6,774 nt of DNA from positions 1 to 6,774 of the forward strand of contig JASLCY010000095.1 in the NCBI GenBank assembly GCA_030151925.1, read 5' to 3'. Shown here piece after piece: positions 1-5,516 of this stretch (its first letter is position 1; every line of letters starts with the position of its first letter). The position numbers were made by a program, and so were the translations under genes. Under the pieces are notes generated by a model that had not been told where the DNA came from, did not search any database, and was given only the letters and a program-made list of their open reading frames with translations. The stretch comes from Oligoflexus sp. (GTDB taxonomy: Bacteria; Bdellovibrionota_B; Oligoflexia; Oligoflexales; Oligoflexaceae).

Positions 1-1667
1 TGGACATCGAGAAGGAGCGGGGCATAACGATCAAGGCCCAGACGGCCTCGATGAATTATAAGGCCAAGGACGGGAACACCTACCTCCTCAACCTCATCGA
101 CACCCCGGGCCACGTGGACTTCTCCTACGAAGTCTCGCGTTCCCTCACCGCCTGCGAGGGCGCCCTGCTCGTCGTCGATGCCGCGCAAGGCGTCGAGGCG
201 CAGACCGTGGCGAACGTCTACCTCGCGCTCGAGGCGAACCTCGAGATCATCCCGGTCCTGAACAAGATCGACCTGCCGAGCGCGGACATCGAGGGCACGA
301 TGCTGCAGATCGAGGAAGAGCTCGGCATCGACACCACCGACGTCGTGAAGGCTTCCGCGAAAGCCGGCATCGGCATCGAGGACATCCTCGAGACTATCGT
401 GAAGAAGATCCCGCCGCCCAGGGACGCGCGCACCGAACCTTTGAGCGCCCTCATCTTCGACAGCTGGTTCGACAGCTACCTCGGAGCGGTGTCCCTCATC
501 CGGGTCATGACCGGCGAGATCTACAAAGGCATGCGCATGCAGATGATGGCGGCCGGCGGCAATTTCGAAGTCCTCAAAGTCGGCAAACTCACGCCGAAGC
601 TCCTGGAGGTCGACCGCCTCACCTGCGGCATGGTGGGCATCGTCTCCGGTTCGATCAAAACCGTCCGCGACACCAAGGTCGGCGACACCATCACCGATAT
701 GAACCGCCCCTGCAAGGAGCCCCTGATCGGCTTCCAGGAAGCGAAGCAGATGGTCTTCGGCGGCATCTTCCCGGTCGAGTCCAACGAATACCTGAACCTC
801 AAGGATTCGCTCGAGAAGCTGATCCTCAACGATTCCTCGCTCACGATCGAACCGGAGTCCTCGCAGGCCCTCGGCCTCGGCTTCCGCGTCGGCTTCCTCG
901 GCCTCCTGCACATGGACATCATCCAGGAGCGCCTGGAGCGGGAATACAACCTCGACCTCATCTTCACGGCGCCGACGGTGGTCTACCGCGTGAAGACCAA
1001 GGCCGGCGAATCGCTGCGCATCGAGAACCCGTCCAAGCTCCCGGACGCGAACGACATCGAATTCATCGAGGAGCCTTACGTCCGCATCACCGTCCACACC
1101 CCCGAGGAGCACATCGGCGGCGTCCTGAAGATCCTTCAGGAGAAGCGCGGCATCCAGCAGGACATCGAGTACAACAACTCGAAGAAGGTGAAGATCATCT
1201 ACGAACTGCCTATGAACGAGATGATCTTCGATTTCCACGACAAGCTGAAGAGCCTCTCGCGCGGCTACGCGTCGATGGACTATGAGGTGATCGACTACCG
1301 GGAAGGCGATCTCGTGAAAGTCGACATTCTCGTGAACGGCGACAAGGTCGATGCCCTCTCGATGATTACCCATAGGTCGCAGTCCGAGCACCGTGGCCGA
1401 CTTATTTGTAAAAAACTCAAAGAGATCCTACCGCGTCAGATGTTCTTGATTGCCATTCAAGCCGCGATCGGTGGTAAAATCATTGCACGTGAATCCGTCT
1501 CTGCTCTCCGTAAAGATGTTACCGCTAAGTGTTATGGTGGCGACATCTCGCGTAAACGCAAACTCCTGGAGAAGCAGAAAGAGGGTAAGAAACGCATGAA
1601 ATCGATCGGCTCTGTGGAAATCCCACAAGACGCCTTCCTGTCGATCCTCAGCCTGGATGAGGACTGA
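1..1667 (+). CDS. lepA: Elongation factor 4 (LepA), 5'-truncated by window edge
   Basis: Ribosome-associated translational GTPase of the EF-G/LepA family, known to act on stalled or translocating ribosomes in the cytoplasm and at the membrane. The frame is open from base 3 (bases 1-2 end the previous codon) and stops with TGA at 1665-1667, giving 554 visible codons. The first visible residues ([11 protein letters not shown]) are the switch I/G2 region. By comparison with E. coli LepA about 44 N-terminal residues, including the P-loop, lie upstream; the total would be about 598, the usual LepA length. Visible motifs are G3 DTPGH (99-113), G4 NKID (261-272) and G5 SAK (354-362). The EF-G-like domains II, III and V follow, then the LepA-specific C-terminal domain from about 1370, with the diagnostic [20 protein letters not shown] block near 1530-1590. 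Codon use changes sharply at about 1371-1562 (see findings). The two lipoprotein genes follow closely. No lepB (signal peptidase I), a frequent lepA partner, is seen downstream. Identification is secure. Confidence 0.98.
   Translation, partial: DIEKERGITIKAQTASMNYKAKDGNTYLLNLIDTPGHVDFSYEVSRSLTACEGALLVVDAAQGVEAQTVANVYLALEANLEIIPVLNKIDLPSADIEGTMLQIEEELGIDTTDVVKASAKAGIGIEDILETIVKKIPPPRDARTEPLSALIFDSWFDSYLGAVSLIRVMTGEIYKGMRMQMMAAGGNFEVLKVGKLTPKLLEVDRLTCGMVGIVSGSIKTVRDTKVGDTITDMNRPCKEPLIGFQEAKQMVFGGIFPVESNEYLNLKDSLEKLILNDSSLTIEPESSQALGLGFRVGFLGLLHMDIIQERLEREYNLDLIFTAPTVVYRVKTKAGESLRIENPSKLPDANDIEFIEEPYVRITVHTPEEHIGGVLKILQEKRGIQQDIEYNNSKKVKIIYELPMNEMIFDFHDKLKSLSRGYASMDYEVIDYREGDLVKVDILVNGDKVDALSMITHRSQSEHRGRLICKKLKEILPRQMFLIAIQAAIGGKIIARESVSALRKDVTAKCYGGDISRKRKLLEKQKEGKKRMKSIGSVEIPQDAFLSILSLDED
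1450..1480 (+). promoter_or_regulatory. Possible internal promoter within lepA 3' end
   Basis: TTGCCA (1450-1455, five of six matches to TTGACA) and TAAAAT (1475-1480, five of six matches to TATAAT) are separated by 19 bases, two more than the optimum. The pair lies in the AT-richer codon segment of lepA, about 210 bases before the TTG start of the first lipoprotein gene. It could let the lipoproteins be expressed apart from lepA. Matches to such short motifs can occur by chance, so this is only a candidate. Confidence 0.25.
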
Positions 1668-1688
1668 GGTCGCCGGGTGAAACCTCGG
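1664..1688 (+). promoter_or_regulatory. Small stem-loop spanning the lepA stop codon and the lipoprotein ribosome binding site
   Basis: CTGAGGT (1664-1670) can pair with ACCTCGG (1682-1688). The stem is 7 bp with one G-U pair, and the loop is 11 bases (1671-1681). It contains the lepA TGA and covers the first two G residues of the purine-rich Shine-Dalgarno GGGGGAAG (1687-1694) that serves the TTG start at 1699. A ribosome finishing lepA would open it, so translational coupling is possible. No T-run follows, so it is not a good terminator. The stem is modest and may be fortuitous. Confidence 0.3.
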
Positions 1689-1698
1689 GGGAAGAACT

Positions 1699-2745
1699 TT
1701 GGAACGTATCGTCCGTTTGCTAGCCTTCGCAGCCCTTGCTGTCAGCGCTTGTACGAAGAATGCCGCCGAGGTTCATCCCACGCCCTACCCTGATTGCACC
1801 ACCGACGGGCAGACCGATTGCGTGACCAATGCGACCTTCATCGCGGTCAACAAGGATCTCGCCACCGCGAACGTCTCCAAGATCAAATCCACTCTCACGA
1901 TAGCCGGCGTCACCGGAACCCTCGTTTCCTGCGCGGCGGACAACGGCAGCGGCTGTCTCGCGACCTCCGACTATCCTTCGGTGGTCAAGGCCAACGTGAA
2001 GGCCGAGAATCTCAAATCAGGCCAGGTGCTCGCGGGCGTGACGGGAACGTATGCCCCGGCTTGCACCGCCGACGGTCAGGCGGCCTGCATGGCCTCGGCG
2101 AATTTTCCCGCGGCCAAGAGCGATTCTTACACGGCCTGGGATATCCGGACCGGGAAAGTCGCGGGCGGCATCGCCGGCAAGATCGCGTTCTACCGCAACC
2201 TCGCCGATCTCACGACTTACAACCGGACGGCGGGAACCGGCTCGAGCTCCAGCACCGTGCTCGCTGATATCTATGATTCGATCGACGACGACAACGTCGC
2301 CGGCGCGATCCCGGATATGGCTCCCATCGCGTTCCCCGCGATCGTTGCGAACTGGCTCCGTGATCCCACGTCCGATGCGGACAAGGACGGCGCTTGCAAC
2401 GGCAGCGAGGAATGCGTCTACCTCGATCAATTCACCAACCTCTATTGGGCGAAGAGCGATGCGACAACCTACGACTGGGAAGGCGCCATCGACCACTGCG
2501 ATGCCCTGAGCTACGGAACCTATACCGATTGGCGATTGCCGACCGCGAAAGAGTGGCTCCAGGCGCAGATCGATCGCATCAAGGCCGAGATCCTGCCTCT
2601 CGGCCTGTCTCTGTCCGACAGCTATCACTCGGCGACGACCTTCTCCAGCACCACGACGCAGGATTGGACTTTTACGATCGGTGGCGCTTCGTTAGCGCAG
2701 GCGAAGACAACCAACACGCTCCGCGCTCTTTGCGTTAGGCCTTGA
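1699..2745 (+). CDS. Cys-repeat lipoprotein with C-terminal DUF1566 (Lcl-type) domain, copy 1
   Basis: Predicted secreted lipoprotein of 348 residues; specific function unknown. The TTG start at 1699 follows a strong GGGGGAAG ribosome binding site and an in-frame stop at 1678. No other start would keep the signal peptide, which has basic R3 and R6, a short hydrophobic stretch and the lipobox V-S-A-C with lipidated Cys18. Residue +2 is Thr, which under the E. coli rule suggests the outer membrane. After the signal come three repeat units beginning at C33, C78 and C122, each with C-x-x-D-x-x-x-x-C spacing and ending in a V-T-G-T or G-G-I-A-G turn. An acidic EF-hand-like loop (residues 226-237) opens the DUF1566 domain (about 226-348), which carries the typical YTDWRLPT motif (275-282) and a terminal C-V-R. 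Ten cysteines besides Cys18 suggest disulfides outside the cytoplasm. The next gene is a paralogue. DUF1566 proteins are often surface or ligand-binding related, but no ligand can be named here. Confidence 0.9.
   Translation: MERIVRLLAFAALAVSACTKNAAEVHPTPYPDCTTDGQTDCVTNATFIAVNKDLATANVSKIKSTLTIAGVTGTLVSCAADNGSGCLATSDYPSVVKANVKAENLKSGQVLAGVTGTYAPACTADGQAACMASANFPAAKSDSYTAWDIRTGKVAGGIAGKIAFYRNLADLTTYNRTAGTGSSSSTVLADIYDSIDDDNVAGAIPDMAPIAFPAIVANWLRDPTSDADKDGACNGSEECVYLDQFTNLYWAKSDATTYDWEGAIDHCDALSYGTYTDWRLPTAKEWLQAQIDRIKAEILPLGLSLSDSYHSATTFSSTTTQDWTFTIGGASLAQAKTTNTLRALCVRP
1795..2178 (+). repeat. Three-unit Cys/TDGQT protein repeat in lipoprotein copy 1
   Basis: Residues 33-160 hold three degenerate units of 45, 44 and about 39 residues. 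Each begins with a Cys, a TDGQT-like segment and a second Cys exactly eight residues later (C33/C41, C78/C86, C122/C130). A Tyr/Phe-Pro or similar aromatic segment follows, then V-x-A-G-V-T-G-T or a variant. The third unit instead ends with W-D-I-R-T-G-K-V-A-G-G-I-A-G. The pattern suggests small disulfide-pinned beta repeats. The repeat is at the protein level; the DNA copies have diverged. Confidence 0.85.
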
Positions 2746-2756
2746 TCATCCGCAGC

Positions 2757-2771
2757 AGGAGAGCTCCCATG
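2757..2771 (+). promoter_or_regulatory. Ribosome binding site that decides the start of lipoprotein copy 2
   Basis: AGGAG at 2757-2761 stands seven bases before the ATG at 2769-2771. An upstream in-frame TTG at 2742 overlaps the preceding stop codon. It would add nine residues, including three Arg, before the signal peptide and has no comparable binding site. The ATG gives a standard lipoprotein signal sequence, so it is preferred. Confidence 0.85.
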
Positions 2772-3821
2772 TCTAGACACGTGTCCTTAACTCTATCCCT
2801 GGCTCTGGCGTTTGGTCTCTCGGCTTGCGAGAAACAGGTCGAGAAGCCTCTCCTCGAACGCGCGAAGTGCTCCACCGACGGCCAGACCGCTTGCGTGGCG
2901 ACGGAGAGTTATCCTGCGGTCGCTTCGGCTCCGATTCAAGCCGTGGCCGATTCGATACCGGTCGGGATCAGCCTCGGGGGCGTTGCCGGAACTCTTGCTG
3001 ATTGTACGACCGACGGCGGCACGAACTGCGTGACGAGCCCGGCTTATCCCTCCGTGGCGAAGGCCGATCTCGCCGCGACCAACTTCGCGAGCGGCTCCAC
3101 GGTCGGGGGCGTGACCGGCACTCTCGCCCCTGCCTGCACCGCGGATGGCCAGACCGATTGCCTCACGACCACGGTCTACAAATCCCTGAACAAGGCCGGC
3201 GTCACCACCTGGGATATCCGTAAGGGCAAGACCGTCGGCGGCATCGATGGATCTCTGTCCTTCCTGGACAACGGCGCGAACCTCACGCTCTTCAACCGCA
3301 TCGCGGGCACTGCGAGCAACAGCAGCACCTCCGTGGCCGACGTGTTCGATACGATCGACGATTATAACAACGGCCTCGGCACCGTCCCTGCGGTCTTCCC
3401 GGCCGCGTTTCCCGTTCCGGGCAGCAACTGGCTTCGCGACAGCGGGTCGGATACCGATACGAACGGCGCCTGCAACGGTTCCGAGCAGTGCGTGTACAAG
3501 GATCAGATCACGGGCCAGTATTGGGCGAAGGATGATGCTACGACCCGCACCTGGGAGAATGCGATCATCTACTGCGACGGCCTTTCTTACGGCGGCTACA
3601 CCGATTGGCGTCTGCCGACCCAGAAGGAATTGGCCCAGGCCGTCGTCGACAGGATAGCTTCGGTCGCCACGGCTCTGGGAATCGGCAACGCGAATTACAT
3701 CAGTTCCACCTCGGCCTCGGATACTCCAACCGGTAACTCCAACGCCTTGAACCTCTTCACGGGTTCTGAGCTCAAAAACATCGACAAATTGGTAGGCGCC
3801 CGCAACATCTGCACGCGTTAA
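2769..3821 (+). CDS. Cys-repeat lipoprotein with C-terminal DUF1566 (Lcl-type) domain, copy 2
   Basis: Predicted 350-residue lipoprotein, paralogous to the preceding gene and 23 bases downstream of it; function unknown. The signal peptide is followed by the lipobox L-S-A-C with lipidated Cys20 and Glu at +2. Three repeat units start at C34, C79 and C123, each with its second Cys eight residues later. The spacing between units (45 then 44 residues) is the same as in copy 1. The third unit ends with W-D-I-R-K-G-K-T-V-G-G-I-D-G. An acidic loop D228-x-D230-x-N232-G-x5-E239 precedes the DUF1566 domain (about 234-350), which has the YTDWRLPT motif near 277-284 and a final C-T-R. Over 69 aligned residues from N-W-L-R-D to K-E, about 70 % are identical to copy 1 by eye; the last 60 residues are much more different. 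The four C-terminal cysteines (C235, C241, C269, C348) match those of copy 1. The two genes probably share a transcript. Confidence 0.9.
   Translation: MSRHVSLTLSLALAFGLSACEKQVEKPLLERAKCSTDGQTACVATESYPAVASAPIQAVADSIPVGISLGGVAGTLADCTTDGGTNCVTSPAYPSVAKADLAATNFASGSTVGGVTGTLAPACTADGQTDCLTTTVYKSLNKAGVTTWDIRKGKTVGGIDGSLSFLDNGANLTLFNRIAGTASNSSTSVADVFDTIDDYNNGLGTVPAVFPAAFPVPGSNWLRDSGSDTDTNGACNGSEQCVYKDQITGQYWAKDDATTRTWENAIIYCDGLSYGGYTDWRLPTQKELAQAVVDRIASVATALGIGNANYISSTSASDTPTGNSNALNLFTGSELKNIDKLVGARNICTR
2868..3251 (+). repeat. Three-unit Cys/TDGQT protein repeat in lipoprotein copy 2
   Basis: Residues 34-161 hold three units with Cys pairs C34/C42, C79/C87 and C123/C131, each pair eight residues apart. 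The intervening segments are STDGQTA, TTDGGTN and TADGQTD. Units 1 and 2 end in G-V-A-G-T and G-V-T-G-T, and the third in G-G-I-D-G. Register and unit lengths equal those in the neighbouring paralogue, so the three-unit array existed before the gene duplicated. Confidence 0.85.
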
Positions 3822-3834
3822 ACCGTCCGCCTAA

Positions 3835-3849
3835 AAGGACATAGTCCTT
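3835..3849. promoter_or_regulatory. Perfect 15-base inverted repeat, possible operator
   Basis: AAGGAC-ATA-GTCCTT is a perfect dyad with 6-base arms and a 3-base centre, 14 bases after the second lipoprotein stop. Its right end overlaps the candidate -35 element TTGCAA. No T-run follows, which argues against a normal intrinsic terminator. A protein-binding site is the more natural reading, but a weak transcript-end hairpin is not excluded. Confidence 0.4.
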
Positions 3850-3876
3850 GCAATCGAGCTCAAGTTGCCCTATCAC
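3848..3876 (+). promoter_or_regulatory. Candidate sigma-70-type promoter for the permease-antiporter unit
   Basis: TTGCAA (3848-3853) and TATCAC (3871-3876) are separated by exactly 17 bases, and each matches four of the six consensus bases. Transcription would start near 3883, about 30 bases before the ATG at 3915. This is the only intergenic gap of useful size before the transporter genes, which raises the likelihood. The motif scores alone are moderate. Confidence 0.4.
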
Positions 3877-3900
3877 ACGATGGAATTTTGTCCATTGTGT
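3875..3900 (+). promoter_or_regulatory. 10-bp dyad/hairpin over the predicted transcription start of the permease
   Basis: ACACGATGGA (3875-3884) and TCCATTGTGT (3891-3900) form an inverted repeat with nine of ten matching positions in DNA. In RNA all ten positions pair (one G-U at 3879/3896) around a 6-base loop (3885-3890). The dyad overlaps the candidate -10 element and start point, the usual place for a repressor operator. If transcribed in full it would lie just upstream of the ATG at 3915. Whether it works as a DNA operator or as an RNA leader structure cannot be decided from sequence. Confidence 0.5.
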
Positions 3901-3914
3901 ATGGGGCTTTGTGC

Positions 3915-5501
3915 ATGACTCATCCGAAGTGGTTCGTAAAAGGCGATATAGACGGTTTTTTCGGTCTGGCTCTCGATAACCTGATTCAAATCCTGCTCAT
4001 CATGAGCCTTTGCAAAGGCCTCCTGGGTTTCCCCGATGCCCTCATACTCTCGACCATCCTGCCTGGAATTGCGGTCTCGCTGCTCATCGGCAACGTCCTT
4101 TACGCGTGGATGGCCTATAAACAAGGCCTGCGTGATGGCCGCGACGATTACTGCGCGATCCCCTTCGGCATCAATACGCCTTCGGTCTTCGTCTATATTT
4201 TCCTCGTGATGCTGCCCGTTAAGCTGAAGGCCATGGGCTCCGGCCTCTCGAACGACGAGGCCTCGCGCCTCGCCTGGCAAGCGGGTCTCGCCGCCTGCTT
4301 GGGTTCGGCCCTGATCGAGATCGCCGGCTCGTTCTTTGCGGGTTGGATTCGCCGCCTCGCTCCGCGCGCGGCCTTGCTTTCGACCCTCTCGGGCATCGCG
4401 CTCGGCTTTATCTCGCTGCCGTTCGTCTATCGAACCTTCGCGCACCCGCTCGTCGGTTTCGCGACCCTGGCGATCATCCTCATCACCTACTTCGGTGGCC
4501 TTAAATTTCGCCTCGGCATCCCGGGCGGCATGGTCGCCGTCGCCGTGGGTACGGCCCTCGCCTGGATCACCGGGCTCGCTCCCTCGGCGACTCCGCAAGC
4601 CGGCTTGGAATTCCACGGTCCGAGCTTCGTCCTGAAAGATCTTTGGCAATCGATCCATAACGGATTCCTGCTCGATTATTTGAACATCATCATTCCGGTC
4701 GCGGCCTTTAACGTCATCGGCTCCCTGCAGAACATCGAATCGGCCGAAGCCGCCGGCGACTCCTATCCCACGGCCCCCGCGATGCTTATCAACGGTTTCT
4801 GCTCTCTGGCGGCCGGTGTCTTCGGCTCGTGTTTCCCCACCACGATTTACATCGGCCATCCCGGTTGGAAGGCCATGGGCGCCCGCTGCGGTTATTCTAT
4901 CCTCTCAGGCCTCTTCCTGACCTTCATCTGCCTCACGGGCACCGCGAGCTGGATCTTCTGGGCCATCCCCATCGAAGCGGGCATGGCGATCGTCCTGTGG
5001 ATCGGCATCGTGATCACGGCGCAGGCCTTCCAGGCAACCGAGCGTCGTCACGCCCCGGCCTCGGTCGTCGGCATCCTGATCGGGGTTGCGGCCTTCGGGA
5101 CCTTGATGGCGAAGACCGGCCTGCGCGTGGCGGACACGGTGCTGGGCGGAAGCCTCGTATGGAAGGACAAGGCCGATGCCATCACCCAGGCTTTCGCTGC
5201 GAACGATATCGCGGCTACCGGGCTTTTCGCGGTTGAGCAGGGGCCTATCTTCAGCGCGATGATCTTTGCGGCGATCACCGTCGAGATTATCGAAAAGCGC
5301 CTCCATATCGCCGCAATCTGGGCTTTCGTGGGAGCGGCGCTCTCAGCCCTCGGCCTGATCCATTCCTTTGGATGGGATTTTAAGGATACCCCGCTCAGCC
5401 TTACGCCGGCGTGGTCTTGGGCTCTTGCTTATCTTGTCATGGGTTCCATACTCATAGTCTGTAAATATATAACCGAACCTGACGACATCTCGCATACTTA
5501 A
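3915..5501 (+). CDS. NCS2-like (xanthine/uracil permease family) inner-membrane transporter
   Basis: A 528-residue polytopic membrane protein resembling the nucleobase-cation symporter-2/Xan_ur_permease group; the substrate is not determinable. Family-like segments in order are: W-F-V-K-G-D-I-D-G-F-F-G-L with D-N-L-I-Q (6-25), A-I-P-F-G-I-N-T-P-S (81-90), L-S-T-L-S-G-I-A-L (155-163), I-P-G-G-M-V-A-V (202-209), F-N-V-I-G-S-L-Q-N-I-E-S-A-E-A-A-G-D (265-282) and C-F-P-T-T-I-Y-I-G-H-P-G-W-K-A (306-320). About 12-14 hydrophobic segments are visible, with a polar stretch around 402-445 that is probably extracytoplasmic. The ATG at 3915 is chosen because W-F-V-K-G-D follows directly, as in relatives, and because upstream TTG/GTG codons (3888, 3897) fall inside the hairpin. 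The ribosome binding site is weak (TGGGG at 3902-3906). The antiporter gene starts 12 bases after the stop, so co-expression is likely. The region aligned with the classical TM10 Glu differs (see findings). Family is fairly sure, transported molecule unknown. Confidence 0.85.
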   Translation: MTHPKWFVKGDIDGFFGLALDNLIQILLIMSLCKGLLGFPDALILSTILPGIAVSLLIGNVLYAWMAYKQGLRDGRDDYCAIPFGINTPSVFVYIFLVMLPVKLKAMGSGLSNDEASRLAWQAGLAACLGSALIEIAGSFFAGWIRRLAPRAALLSTLSGIALGFISLPFVYRTFAHPLVGFATLAIILITYFGGLKFRLGIPGGMVAVAVGTALAWITGLAPSATPQAGLEFHGPSFVLKDLWQSIHNGFLLDYLNIIIPVAAFNVIGSLQNIESAEAAGDSYPTAPAMLINGFCSLAAGVFGSCFPTTIYIGHPGWKAMGARCGYSILSGLFLTFICLTGTASWIFWAIPIEAGMAIVLWIGIVITAQAFQATERRHAPASVVGILIGVAAFGTLMAKTGLRVADTVLGGSLVWKDKADAITQAFAANDIAATGLFAVEQGPIFSAMIFAAITVEIIEKRLHIAAIWAFVGAALSALGLIHSFGWDFKDTPLSLTPAWSWALAYLVMGSILIVCKYITEPDDISHT

Positions 5502-5516
5502 GGAACCAAACGCATG
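5501..5516 (+). promoter_or_regulatory. Ribosome binding site of the antiporter gene
   Basis: AGGA at 5501-5504 overlaps the last base of the permease TAA and lies nine bases before the ATG at 5514. It supports both the antiporter start and translation from the same transcript as the permease. Confidence 0.75.

Noticed and set aside
521..967. Minus-strand open frame opposite lepA
   Set aside because: Ser/Arg-rich low-information product antisense to a conserved GTPase; composition shadow.
1428..1628. Small minus-strand frame in the AT-richer part of lepA, considered as a reason for the codon change
   Set aside because: 66 codons with no motif and no good ribosome binding site. The codon change is fully visible in the lepA frame and needs no antisense gene.
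1668..1698. Terminator after lepA
   Set aside because: The only stem here is short, spans the stop codon and is followed by the G-rich ribosome binding site rather than a T-run.
2017..2628. Minus-strand open frame (about 203 codons) opposite lipoprotein copy 1
   Set aside because: No signal, domain or ribosome binding site is seen. The plus-strand frame has a signal peptide, repeats and a known domain.
2742..2768. TTG start at 2742 for lipoprotein copy 2, overlapping the previous stop
   Set aside because: It adds an Arg-rich stretch ahead of a complete lipoprotein signal. The ATG at 2769 has an ideal AGGAG seven bases upstream.
3888..3914. Earlier TTG (3888) or GTG (3897) starts for the permease
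   Set aside because: They lie within the loop and right arm of the hairpin, have no proper ribosome binding site, and would add residues before the conserved W-F-V-K-G-D start not expected in the family.
3873..4859. Long open frame on the minus strand (about 328 codons) opposite the permease start
   Set aside because: The product is a highly charged Arg/Asp/Glu/Gly mix with no recognisable motif, and it exactly opposes a well-supported membrane protein. It is the usual by-product of G/C-ending codons on the other strand.
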